A DNA stretch of 18,659 nt from NCBI GenBank assembly GCA_016713365.1, contig JADJPG010000108.1, positions 1-18,659 of the forward strand, read 5' to 3'. Origin of the DNA: Verrucomicrobiota bacterium (GTDB lineage Bacteria; Verrucomicrobiota; Verrucomicrobiia; Limisphaerales; JADJPG01). The notes beneath the pieces were generated by a model, which searched no databases, was not told where the DNA came from, and saw nothing but the letters and a program-made list of their open reading frames with translations. Positions 7,809 to 15,416 of the stretch are shown in pieces (positions within the stretch are counted from its first letter, which is position 1; the number at the start of each line of letters is the position of its first letter). The position numbers were made by a program, and so were the translations under genes.

Positions 7809-9035
7809 TCAGCGAGCCGCCTGCGCCTGCATTAATTGGAGTTTAGCCTCGGCAAACGCCTTGCCCATCAGCGCGAACGTCTTCGCACAGCCGAGGTAAT
7901 GGTAACCGCCGTTGGACGCGCCGCGTTTCCAGGCGGCAGCTTCCGCAGGAGTAATAATCTTCGCCTCGTAAGCCTTCACGTAATCGCGCTGCTGTTGCTC
8001 CGTCATCGTGCCGTCCGCGTTCGCTTCCTTCTTGTTCTTGGATTTCAACAGATGCGCCATCTGGCTGACCTTCTCTTTCTTCTCCGCGATGGCCGCAAGT
8101 TCCTCCGACCAGAACGGCGCTGTCTCGATCGCGACAACGTTGCCCTTGAACTCCGGCAACGCGGCCGGCGCCGCCATGGCCGTGCGAAACGCCTTGGTGT
8201 GATCGTTCGCCTTCAAGCCGTCCACGCCGAGCACGCCGATGACGACGGGCAGCTTCGGCGCAGCGAGATCCTTCCGCACATCGCGAATCAAGTCGGCGAG
8301 CCACACTCCGTACTTCGAGTAGTCGCGCACCTTTTCGCCGGGCTTCGGCGGGTAAGTGTCGCTCGACACGAGGTCGTTGAAGCCCTGAAACCAGACGAAG
8401 CCTGCGAGTTCGAAGCCTTCCTTCTCGTCGTAGGCGGGGCAGACACGTTTCGGGTCCGCGAGCACCTTCTTCACGTGCGCCACCATCTCCCGGTAGAACA
8501 CGCCCGTGGCCGCGTCGGTCTTGGTCTTGCGCTCCGGCTTCTCCTCCCAACGCTTCGCCTCCGCTGCCGTCGGCACATACGGTCCCGCGCTCGGCGGACG
8601 GAAATCCGTGTGCAAGCTGCGCCCGCCCCACGCCGTCTTGATGAGTAGGACCGGCTCGCCCAGCAGTTTCTCCATCGTGATGCCGAACGTGAACTCCGGG
8701 CCGATCTTATTTTCCGGCGCGCCGAAGCCAGCGGTCAGCTTGCCCGTCTTCTCCGTCAGATCCGAATACGCATCGCCGAGACAACCGATCGAAGAGATCC
8801 ACACGTTCTCGAGCACGCGCGGCTTGCCATCCGCATCGCGCATTTCCTTGAGAAGTGGTGCGGTGGCCGGATCGTCGCCGATGTAATCAAACGTCTCCAC
8901 CTTCGCGTGACCCTGCATGTTGGATTGGCCGGCGAGGATGAAGACCTTGAGCGGCTTGGCGTGGAGTTGGGTCGCGAGGATCAGGCAGTGACCAAGAACA
9001 ACGAGACGCGCGAATCGTCCGGCGGAGGTTTTCAT
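7809..9035 (-). CDS. Secreted SASA-domain carbohydrate acetylesterase (sialate O-acetylesterase-like)
   Basis: This 408-residue SGNH-type esterase has a signal peptide ending near LHA (residue 26). Block I is ILAGQSNMQGHA with catalytic Ser38 in the GQSNM signature of SASA/CE6-like acetylesterases. AWGGRS (135-140) is a second conserved block, WFQGFND (215-221) gives the oxyanion Asn, and GGYHYLG (376-382) supplies the probable catalytic His379. These enzymes remove O-acetyl groups from sugars such as xylan, pectin or sialic acids, in the periplasm or outside the cell. A lysine-rich insertion at about 318-350 is unusual and looks like a flexible or coiled segment. It is the first gene of the minus-strand run and lies 57 bases from the divergent PAS-AraC gene, so it is probably the operon's promoter-proximal and regulated gene. 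Its upstream GGAGGAGG, about 20 bases before ATG, is too far to be a standard ribosome binding site. Confidence 0.88.
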   Translation of the reverse strand: MKTSAGRFARLVVLGHCLILATQLHAKPLKVFILAGQSNMQGHAKVETFDYIGDDPATAPLLKEMRDADGKPRVLENVWISSIGCLGDAYSDLTEKTGKLTAGFGAPENKIGPEFTFGITMEKLLGEPVLLIKTAWGGRSLHTDFRPPSAGPYVPTAAEAKRWEEKPERKTKTDAATGVFYREMVAHVKKVLADPKRVCPAYDEKEGFELAGFVWFQGFNDLVSSDTYPPKPGEKVRDYSKYGVWLADLIRDVRKDLAAPKLPVVIGVLGVDGLKANDHTKAFRTAMAAPAALPEFKGNVVAIETAPFWSEELAAIAEKKEKVSQMAHLLKSKNKKEANADGTMTEQQQRDYVKAYEAKIITPAEAAAWKRGASNGGYHYLGCAKTFALMGKAFAEAKLQLMQAQAAR

Positions 9036-9092
9036 TTCGCAAATCTATCCTGTCGCCTCCTCCCGCGTCTTGCATTAGAACTTCGCTCCGAC
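9036..9092. promoter_or_regulatory. Divergent control region between esterase operon and PAS-AraC gene
   Basis: Only 57 bases separate the two start codons, so the promoters of both must lie here or reach into the coding ends. It holds a purine-rich GGAGGAGG on the minus strand and an AT-richer patch (GCATTAG) near the middle. I see no convincing -35/-10 pair or long inverted repeat. The divergent layout is the usual one for an AraC regulator controlling its neighbour operon and itself. Confidence 0.45.
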
Positions 9093-9842
9093 GTGAAAAC
9101 TCGCACAACCAAGCATGCCATCGCGGCGTTGCCACGAGACGTGGCCCCGGTGGAGGCGGCGTTGCTGGAGAAGCTTTTCGATCAAGCGCCGGACGTCGCC
9201 TTCTTCATCAAGGACGCCGCCGGTCGCTACCTCGCCGTGAACGACTCGCTCGTGGAACGTCACGGACTGCGCCACAAATCCCAGGTGCTCGGCCAGCGTC
9301 CCTGCGACATCTGCCCCGGCGATTTTGGCCGCATCCCTTCCGCGCAGGATGCGACCGTGTTGCGCACCGGGCGTCCGCTTCTCGATCATCTGGAGTTGCA
9401 CTGGTACGCACCGCACAAACCGGGCTGGTGCCTCACCACGAAGCTCCCGATGCGCGACGCCAGCGGCCGCATCATCGGTCTCATCGGCATCTCGCGCGAT
9501 GTGCGCGCGCCCATCGAGACTCGCGACATCCCGGTGGAGTTCGCCTCCGCGCTCGATCATTTTGAAAACCACCTCGCCGACGCCATCACGCCCTCGGCGC
9601 TCGCCCGCCGCGCGAAACTCGCCCCGGCCCGCTTCGCGCGTTTGATGAAGCGATTTTTCGGACTCACCCCCAGCCAGTTCATCACCAAGACCCGCATCGC
9701 GTTCGCTTCGCGTTTGCTTCGCGAGACCGATCAATCCGTCGCCGACATCGCGCTGTCCTGCGGCTTCTACGATCACAGCGCGTTCACGCGCACCTTCCGC
9801 GCCATGACCGGCGTGACGCCCACACAGTTTCGCGAGGGGTGA
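9093..9842 (+). CDS. PAS-AraC family transcriptional regulator
   Basis: This cytoplasmic regulator is 249 residues long from the GTG at 9093. Residues about 25-137 form a PAS domain (LFDQAPDVAFFIKDAAGRYLAVN to GRIIGLIGISRDV). Residues about 150-249 form an AraC DNA-binding domain with two helix-turn-helix units: TPSALARRAKLAPARFARLM, and SVADIALSCGFYDHSAFTRTF followed by MTGVTPTQFRE, the classical AraC signature. The N-terminal PAS in place of a cupin suggests sensing of a small intracellular ligand or redox state. Two cysteines in CDIC (71-74) could matter for this. The frame stays open back to 8907, but that start would run well into the divergent esterase gene and precedes non-domain sequence, so I prefer GTG 9093. 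No Shine-Dalgarno is visible. It is the only regulator in the window and is probably specific for the 9035-to-1 operon. Confidence 0.85.
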   Translation: MKTRTTKHAIAALPRDVAPVEAALLEKLFDQAPDVAFFIKDAAGRYLAVNDSLVERHGLRHKSQVLGQRPCDICPGDFGRIPSAQDATVLRTGRPLLDHLELHWYAPHKPGWCLTTKLPMRDASGRIIGLIGISRDVRAPIETRDIPVEFASALDHFENHLADAITPSALARRAKLAPARFARLMKRFFGLTPSQFITKTRIAFASRLLRETDQSVADIALSCGFYDHSAFTRTFRAMTGVTPTQFREG

Positions 9843-9855
9843 GATTGGCCCGCCA

Positions 9856-9891
9856 AAGAAAAACCTGCCCGGCTTCTGGCGCGGGCAGGTT
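9856..9891 (-). terminator. Rho-independent terminator of the 9925-12063 gene
   Basis: Perfect 10-base arms AACCTGCCCG (9862-9871) and CGGGCAGGTT (9882-9891) enclose a 10-base loop. Read on the minus strand the hairpin is followed directly by TTTTTCTTT (down to about 9856), the standard form of an intrinsic terminator. It starts 33 bases beyond the stop of the minus-strand gene. On the plus strand, where it lies 20 bases behind the PAS-AraC gene, no U-run follows, so it would terminate that transcript less well. Confidence 0.85.
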
Positions 9892-9924
9892 GTTGGATGA
9901 AAGGTGGCCGGATGATCCGGGCGG

Positions 9925-12063
9925 TTACTGTTTGCGAATGCGGTAGAACGTATTCTGCTCGGCAAACGGATACTCGAGCGTCGTGGAATCGCCCTGTGAC
10001 TCGATGACCGTGGTGTTGGGCACCTGCTGCCAGTCAGCGAGATTGCTCGAGTACTCCAGGAAGTAGCTTTCGCCGGCGCGGGAATCCCAGGTGAACGACA
10101 GCCCGTCGATCTCCACGACATAAGCGATGCGTGTGACGCGGAACGGAGGCGGCACCACGTAATCGAGGCGGAAGTTGGAAACCGTGTAGGTTCCACCCGC
10201 GTAACCGTTCGTGAACAGATCGTTGCTCATCAGGTTGAACCCGAGGCAGCTGATCTTGTCGAGCTTGCCGTGGCCGGCGGGCAAATCCGTGTCAATGTAC
10301 GGGTTGGCGTAGCCGGACACGCGGAAGTCCGCACCGGCGCTGTTGCTCCAGGTGCCGACGATCTTCAGTCCACCGCCAACACGCTCCATCGAGAGCGAAA
10401 TGGTGTGGATGACGTCGAGCGTACCTTCGACCCCGAGGCCGACTCCATTCGGATACGCGCCGCCACCGATGTTCTGCGGATACACACTCCCAGGCGGATT
10501 AAGGCCGCCGCTGTTGATGAAGTGACTGTAGTTGCCCGACACGAAACCTTCGCTCGGTCCTTTCGAAGGAAAGTTCAGGTTCGTCGCGGTGGCGAGGTTG
10601 CCGTTCGGATCGAAGGTCGCCGAGATCAGCGTCTGGCCGTTTGTGTCCGTCATCGTCGCATCCGAACGGAATCCGAGCACATCGCCACCGCCGAGGCCGG
10701 AGTCGACCTTCAAGTAGAAGCACGAGTTGTTGTTCGTGTTGCCGAAGCCAAAGCGCACAAACTGATCGCTCCAGACCATCGGGTTGTTGATTTTCAAATC
10801 AAACGTGGCGGACACCTTCTGGCCGACTTCCGACAAATCCAGCGGCGCGAACTCCTGGAAAACCGCGGGGCGTCCCGCGACTTCGATTTGTCCGTCCGCG
10901 CCCAACGCCAGCGAGGTGTTGTTCAGGACATCCACATCATTCGTCGCCACCCACGCGGTGAAGCCGCTGGAGGTCTGGTTCGACAACACGAGATTGCCGA
11001 TGCCGCCGTAGAGATACTGCTTGTAGTCCCACTCGCCCCATGTGCTGGAAAGGATGCGCTTCGGATTCTGCGCCGCGGCGTGTTTTACTGCGTTCAAGAA
11101 CAGGCGCTGGCCGTCAGCTGACAGATCCATCGCGCCCGCCTGGGGATTCGGCGAAGCGGTCACGGAACCGCTGGCGTCGCGCGTGCCGCACGCAAAGAGG
11201 AGGCGGTAGCTGGCAATCGTTTCGCCCTCGACCTGTGTGGTGCGGACGACTGTTCCAGCCGGCCATTCGACAATCGCGTAGCCGGTGGCCACATGCGAAC
11301 CGAAAACCGCCGGTGCCTGTCCGGCAGGAATGTTCACGCCCGGATCCAGCGGGTTGAAGTCCATCGAGGCCAGCACCACGCCGCCGGGTTCCACGGTGTT
11401 GACGATGGCCTGATCGGCACCGTCGATCAGAAGTTTGAAATACTGCACGGAAGCGCCGCGGTTGTTCGCGGGCGACGCCACGCGGATGACGCTGTGGTTG
11501 TCCATCACTTCGCTGCCTGCCACTGTCGTGCGGCCGATGCCGTCGAAGATCGGATGGGCCGGGTTGAGCAAGGTGAGTTTTCCACTCGCGGTCGTGCTGG
11601 CATCGGCGGCGCAATCGAACTCCTTGTTGTCGATCAAGTAGCCCATGCGATCGCGGCGGATGAGCGTCGACTTGGTGACAATCATCGGCTTCGTGATCTG
11701 AGTGTTCCACTTCGCGCCACGGGCGTTCAGGTTGAAGGGACCGCTGTTCAGCGCGGCGCCGAGGATGATGAGATCGTAACTGTTGATGAGCGGCACGTCG
11801 TTCGTCGACATGACCGTCGAGTTCGGATTGAACCGCGTGACGCTGTGACCCGCGGCAATCAACAAGTCGACAAATCCCTGGTCAACGTAAGGCGTGCCAT
11901 CGGTGGCCGACGCGGGATAGAACGCGCCGCGGACGATGCCGTCGTCGCCGAGTTCCGTCCCTTTCGGGCCGTTGTCGCTCACCCACAAAATGCGCTCAGC
12001 GTGAACGGTGGCCGCCAGGCTCATCAATGCCGAGAGAGCGAGAATACAGGAAGTTTTTATCAT
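9925..12063 (-). CDS. Secreted multidomain protein: ThuA-like N-terminus, jellyroll-like middle, verrucomicrobial C-terminal domain
   Basis: This is a 712-residue exported protein with a signal peptide ending at VHA (residue 22). Residues about 23-330 resemble the ThuA/class-I amidotransferase-like flavodoxin fold (RILWVSDNGP, YDLIILGAALNSGPF, NPAHPIFDGIG, ending with LFLNAVKHAA), common in PVC sugar-utilisation proteins. Residues about 345-640 look like a concanavalin-like beta-sandwich (LSEVGQKVSATFDLKINNP, FVRFGFGNTNNNSCFYLKVD, TISLSMERVGGGLKIVGTW, YTVSNFRLDYV). Residues about 650-712 (TWDSRAGESYFLEYSSNLAD to FYRIRKQ) match a C-terminal domain I associate with Verrucomicrobiota surface proteins. 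No catalytic triad is evident, so it may bind glycans or act as an adhesin. It stands alone, with a strong terminator behind it and 180 non-coding bases ahead, and its Asn/Thr/Gly-rich composition is typical of extracellular proteins. Confidence 0.75.
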   Translation of the reverse strand: MIKTSCILALSALMSLAATVHAERILWVSDNGPKGTELGDDGIVRGAFYPASATDGTPYVDQGFVDLLIAAGHSVTRFNPNSTVMSTNDVPLINSYDLIILGAALNSGPFNLNARGAKWNTQITKPMIVTKSTLIRRDRMGYLIDNKEFDCAADASTTASGKLTLLNPAHPIFDGIGRTTVAGSEVMDNHSVIRVASPANNRGASVQYFKLLIDGADQAIVNTVEPGGVVLASMDFNPLDPGVNIPAGQAPAVFGSHVATGYAIVEWPAGTVVRTTQVEGETIASYRLLFACGTRDASGSVTASPNPQAGAMDLSADGQRLFLNAVKHAAAQNPKRILSSTWGEWDYKQYLYGGIGNLVLSNQTSSGFTAWVATNDVDVLNNTSLALGADGQIEVAGRPAVFQEFAPLDLSEVGQKVSATFDLKINNPMVWSDQFVRFGFGNTNNNSCFYLKVDSGLGGGDVLGFRSDATMTDTNGQTLISATFDPNGNLATATNLNFPSKGPSEGFVSGNYSHFINSGGLNPPGSVYPQNIGGGAYPNGVGLGVEGTLDVIHTISLSMERVGGGLKIVGTWSNSAGADFRVSGYANPYIDTDLPAGHGKLDKISCLGFNLMSNDLFTNGYAGGTYTVSNFRLDYVVPPPFRVTRIAYVVEIDGLSFTWDSRAGESYFLEYSSNLADWQQVPNTTVIESQGDSTTLEYPFAEQNTFYRIRKQ

Positions 12064-12243
12064 TTCAGTAGACAGTTACAGGTTTCGGTTCTGATTCGTG
12101 CTGCATGGATCCAAAGACACAATGCGCCCGTATGTTATCGTGGCGCGATGCGGATGGATTCACGCAGAGTCTCCCACCAACCTTCCAAAAAGTCATGTCA
12201 CAAATGAGTGGCCGTCCGCGGGTCGAATCGCGCGGATCAGTCA
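12064..12243. promoter_or_regulatory. 180-base non-coding interval upstream of the 9925-12063 gene
   Basis: It separates the sulfatase stop from the ATG at 12063 and must hold the promoter of the downstream minus-strand gene if that gene is transcribed separately. It is AT-richer than its surroundings, with ACTTTTTGG and GATAACAT on the minus strand. I find no standard -35/-10 pair with correct spacing and no ribosome binding site before the ATG. Confidence 0.35.
12215..12236 (-). terminator. Weak stem-loop behind the sulfatase gene
   Basis: Arms TCCGCG (12215-12220) and CGCGGA (12231-12236) enclose 10 bases and lie 7 bases after the sulfatase stop. There is no U-tract, so this is at best a transcript-end stabiliser or a weak terminator. 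It may be chance in GC-rich DNA. Confidence 0.25.
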
Positions 12244-13794
12244 CTACCGGTCAAACTCTGCAGTCCACGCCTTCTGCAGCCACGGCGTCTCCGAATCGTA
12301 TGGTTGCGCCGCTCCGGGCGTGCTGCGTCCGCGCTCAAGCACGCTCCGCAGCAACCGGCCCAGGCGCTGAACGATCTCCGGATGCTCCGCCTGCAAGTTC
12401 ACTTTCTCCGCCGGATCCAATTCGAGATCGTAGAGTTGGAATTTCGGAAGGCCCTTCGACTCCGCGCTGCCAGGTTTGGGCGCGCTCCAGCCTCCGGAAT
12501 CGGGCACCAGCAGCAGCTTCCACTTCCCCTGCCGGATCGCGAACGATCCGTTGACTGAATGATGCACCAAGGCTTCGCGACCCGCCGGCGGCGTGTTTCC
12601 CCCGCGCAACAGCGGCAGGATGCTCACGCTGTCTTCACCTGCCTGCTCCGGAAGTTTCGCGCCCAACAGGTCAGCACACGTCGCCAGCAGATCCAAATGC
12701 CCCACCGTCTGAGTGCACCGCGTCCCCGCCGAAACCTGTCCCGGCCATCGGGCGATGAACGGGACGCGATGACCGCCTTCAAACAGGTCCGCCTTGTGCC
12801 CGCGAAAGCCCGCGCTGGGTTCGTGACCGAGCTTCTGCAACTCGGGGAGATTCGCCGCGGGTGCGAAGCCGTTGTCCGCGGTGAAGATCACGAGCGTGTT
12901 CGTCGCCTGCCCGTTGCGTGCCAGTGCGTCCAGCAGCGTCCCGATGTCGGCATCCACCTGCGCGACGAAATCGCCGTAGGGATTCGTCCGCGTTTTACCT
13001 TCGAACTTCGCGGTCGGAACGATCGGTGTGTGCGGAGACGCCAGCGCCAGGTAGAGAAAGAACGGCTTGCCGTCCCCGGCCTTGGCGCGGGCGTTGATGA
13101 AGCTCAACGAGCGTTCGATAAAACGCGGATGCACCTCGTCATGCCGGAAATCACCGCCGATCGGTCCCGCCCGCCACATCTTCGGCTTCGGACTGTCAGC
13201 CACTTTGTCCACCGGCACCGTCGTGGCTCGATCGTTCTCCAGATAAACATACGGCGGCATGTCGAGTGACGCGCTGATGCCGAAGAAGCTGTCGAACCCG
13301 TGCGCCAACGGCCCACCGCTGAACGGTTTCGTATAGTCGACCTCCTCCAGTTTCGGCCCCGTCTTCTGCCAGTCGAGCCCGAGATGCCACTTGCCGACCA
13401 TCGCGGTCGCATAACCCTGCTGACGAAGGAACGACGCCACAGTGACACGACCCTTCTCGATCAGCGCAGGATCATACCCGTGCAGCACGCCCGTCTTCAG
13501 CCGTCCTCGCCACGAATAACGCCCCGTCATCAACGAGTAGCGGCTCGGCGTGCAAACGCCCGAGGCGGAATGCGCGTCCGTGAAGATGCGACCTTCGCGC
13601 GCGAGCCGATCAAGATTCGGCGTCTTCCAGACGCTGTTCGAATTCAGACACGAGACGTCGCCGATGCCCATGTCATCCGCGAGGATGTAGAGGATGTTTG
13701 GACGCGAGGTAGCCGCTGCCGCAGGCGCTGCGGATACGACGCCGAGAAGGCAGAGAAGTGACCAAACGCTTCGGAGACAAAGTTTCGCAATCAT
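12244..13794 (-). CDS. Secreted type I (formylglycine-dependent) sulfatase
   Basis: This 516-residue sulfatase of the alkaline phosphatase superfamily is exported by a signal peptide (MIAKLCLRSVWSLLCLLGVV, cleavage near AAA, about residue 28). The metal-binding DDMGIGD lies at 40-46. The modification motif CTPSRYSLMTGR (81-92) contains Cys81, which must be converted to formylglycine. GKWHLGLD, ASPHTPIVP and FTADNG add the expected Lys, His and Asp-Asn active-site residues. Length and motif order are those of complete arylsulfatases acting on sulfated glycans, but the substrate cannot be read from the sequence. No maturation enzyme (FGE or anSME) is in the window. The open frame extends to 13923, but the ATG at 13794 puts the signal peptide at the N-terminus. 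It is flanked by non-coding gaps of 155 and 180 bases and may be its own transcription unit. Confidence 0.92.
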   Translation of the reverse strand: MIAKLCLRSVWSLLCLLGVVSAAPAAAATSRPNILYILADDMGIGDVSCLNSNSVWKTPNLDRLAREGRIFTDAHSASGVCTPSRYSLMTGRYSWRGRLKTGVLHGYDPALIEKGRVTVASFLRQQGYATAMVGKWHLGLDWQKTGPKLEEVDYTKPFSGGPLAHGFDSFFGISASLDMPPYVYLENDRATTVPVDKVADSPKPKMWRAGPIGGDFRHDEVHPRFIERSLSFINARAKAGDGKPFFLYLALASPHTPIVPTAKFEGKTRTNPYGDFVAQVDADIGTLLDALARNGQATNTLVIFTADNGFAPAANLPELQKLGHEPSAGFRGHKADLFEGGHRVPFIARWPGQVSAGTRCTQTVGHLDLLATCADLLGAKLPEQAGEDSVSILPLLRGGNTPPAGREALVHHSVNGSFAIRQGKWKLLLVPDSGGWSAPKPGSAESKGLPKFQLYDLELDPAEKVNLQAEHPEIVQRLGRLLRSVLERGRSTPGAAQPYDSETPWLQKAWTAEFDR

Positions 13795-13826
13795 ACAATT
13801 GGACGGCACCACGGCCGACATGTCAG

Positions 13827-13838
13827 TGGTTCGAACCA
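13827..13838. repeat. 12-base perfect palindrome upstream of the sulfatase
   Basis: TGGTTCGAACCA reads identically on both strands and lies 33-44 bases ahead of the sulfatase ATG, where a repressor or activator site would act. The core also resembles the T-arm of a tRNA, but no tRNA fold surrounds it. Confidence 0.4.
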
Positions 13839-13855
13839 AGAAAGCCACGTTCACC

Positions 13856-13885
13856 TCCATTTCGCCAGCGTGATCGCGAAATGGA
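13856..13885. repeat. Perfect 10+10-base inverted repeat between DUF1501 and sulfatase genes
   Basis: Arms TCCATTTCGC (13856-13865) and GCGAAATGGA (13876-13885) flank a 10-base spacer, so arm centres are two helical turns apart. It lies 64 bases after the DUF1501 stop and 62 bases before the sulfatase ATG. No U-tract follows on the minus strand, so an operator for a dimeric regulator is as likely as a terminator. Confidence 0.5.
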
Positions 13886-13949
13886 TTTCCCTGCGAAGCG
13901 CACGAGTCGCTTCTCGCAACCACACCGGAAAACTCTCGCCCACGCGACC

Positions 13950-15416
13950 CTACGCCAGCACTTCCTTGATCAGGTCGCCCTCCACGTTGGTCAACCGACG
14001 TTGCACGCCGTTGTGCTCAAAGGTGAGCTTCTCGTGATCGAGGCCGAGCAGGTGCAGGATGGTGGCGTTGAAATCGTAGAGCGGATGAATGTCGCGCACC
14101 GCACGCTGGCCGAGTTCATCGGTCACGCCGTGGCTCACGCCGCGTTTCACACCGGCGCCCGTCAGCCAGCAGGTGAAGCCATCGGGATTGTGATCGCGGC
14201 CCTGCGCTCCCTTTTGGAAGAACGGCATGCGCCCGAACTCCGTGCACCAAACGACGAGCGTGTCCTCCAGCAAACCACGCTGACGCAGATCGCGAATCAA
14301 CGCCGCTGCCGGCTGATCGAGAATCGCCGCGTGCTTGTCGTATTGTTCCTTCAGCTTGTTGTGGCCGTCCCAGTTCAACTCGCCGCCGCTGGCATACGCG
14401 CCGTTGAAGAGCTGCACAAAACGCACGCCGCGCTCGACCAGTCGTCGCGCCAGAATGCAGTTCTTCGCGAAGCCCGCCTTGATCGGATTCGCCGTGTCGT
14501 CCGCGCCGTAGCTCTTCAGGATGTGCGCGGGCTCGGTGGAGAGATCGCTGATCTCCGGCACGCTGAGCTGCATGCGCGCGGCGAGTTCGTAGCTGGCAAT
14601 GCGCGCCGCGAGCTTGTTGTCGCCGGGATTCTGCTCCAGATGCCGCGCGTTCATCCGCTGCAACAGCGACCGCGCCGCGCGATCCGCTTCTGCGGAAACT
14701 CCAGGCGGCGCGAGATGGCGAATCGGATCCTTCGCACTGAAGGTCGTTCCCTGAAACGCCGCCGGCAGAAAGCCCGGGCCCCAGTTGTTCGATCCGTTCT
14801 GCGGCACGCCGCGCGGATCGAGAATCGAGACGAACGCCGGCAGATCCTGATTCTCGCTGCCGAGCGCGTAGCTGATCCACGAGCCGAGACTCGGGAAGCC
14901 ATCGAGCACGAAGCCGGTCGAAAGGAAGTTCTCCGCCGGGCCGTGCGTGTTGCTCTTGCTCGTGAGCGAGTGGATGAACGCGATGTCGTCCGTCAGCTCG
15001 GCGAGATGCGGAATCAAGTCGGACACCATCTTGCCCGTCTGACCACGCGGCCGAAATGCATACTGCGGCTTCGCGAGATTCCCGGCCGGCCCTTGGAACG
15101 TCACCGATGGACCGCCTGGCAGCGGCTTGTCGTCCCACTTGATTAGCTCCGGCTTGTAATCCCACGTCTCCAGCTGGCTCACCGCGCCCGCACAAAAGAT
15201 CACAATGACGTTCTTCGCCTTCGCCGGGAAATGGGGCGCGCGCGGCGCGTAGGGTCGCGCGGGATCGATGATTGGTCCGTTGGCGGCCAGCAATCCGTCG
15301 AGGCCGAGCAGATTCGTCAGCGCGATGGAGCCAAGCGCCGTCGCCGTGCCGTTGAGGAACGCACGGCGATTCAGCAAATGCCGTCCGTGCGGTGTGAGAT
15401 GTTCAGACGGGATCAT
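13950..15416 (-). CDS. DUF1501 exported protein with Tat-like signal
   Basis: This 488-residue protein belongs to DUF1501 (PF07394), abundant in Planctomycetota and Verrucomicrobiota, and is related in fold to alkaline phosphatases and sulfatases. A twin-arginine-like signal NRRAFLNGTATALGSIALTN (16-35) suggests folded export, perhaps with a cofactor or metal. Hallmarks are KNVIVIFCAGAVSQLETWDYKP (68-89), SNTHGPAENFLSTG, the RRLVERGVRFVQLFNG block, VVWCTEFGRMPFFQ and RDHNPDGFTCWLTGAGVKRG. The biochemical role is unknown. It is usually paired with DUF1549/DUF1553 cytochrome proteins, none of which is visible here. The ATG at 15416 overlaps the TGA of the ankyrin gene by 4 bases, which supports the start and a shared transcript. 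The stop is TAG. Confidence 0.92.
   Translation of the reverse strand: MIPSEHLTPHGRHLLNRRAFLNGTATALGSIALTNLLGLDGLLAANGPIIDPARPYAPRAPHFPAKAKNVIVIFCAGAVSQLETWDYKPELIKWDDKPLPGGPSVTFQGPAGNLAKPQYAFRPRGQTGKMVSDLIPHLAELTDDIAFIHSLTSKSNTHGPAENFLSTGFVLDGFPSLGSWISYALGSENQDLPAFVSILDPRGVPQNGSNNWGPGFLPAAFQGTTFSAKDPIRHLAPPGVSAEADRAARSLLQRMNARHLEQNPGDNKLAARIASYELAARMQLSVPEISDLSTEPAHILKSYGADDTANPIKAGFAKNCILARRLVERGVRFVQLFNGAYASGGELNWDGHNKLKEQYDKHAAILDQPAAALIRDLRQRGLLEDTLVVWCTEFGRMPFFQKGAQGRDHNPDGFTCWLTGAGVKRGVSHGVTDELGQRAVRDIHPLYDFNATILHLLGLDHEKLTFEHNGVQRRLTNVEGDLIKEVLA

Noticed and set aside
8907..9092. Extended N-terminus for the PAS-AraC gene starting at ATG 8907
   Set aside because: It would overlap 129 bases of the divergent esterase gene including its signal peptide, and the added residues carry no domain.
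9845..9856. Small stem TTGGC/GCCAA directly after the PAS-AraC stop
   Set aside because: Only 5 base pairs with a 2-base loop and no U-tract; too weak to call as a terminator.
13827..13838. tRNA gene or attachment site suggested by GGTTCGAACC
   Set aside because: No acceptor, D or anticodon stems can be formed around it, and no integrase or direct repeat is nearby.
13758..15146. Plus-strand open frame of 462 codons opposite DUF1501
   Set aside because: It is antisense to a protein with full family hallmarks; composition is typical of a shadow frame.
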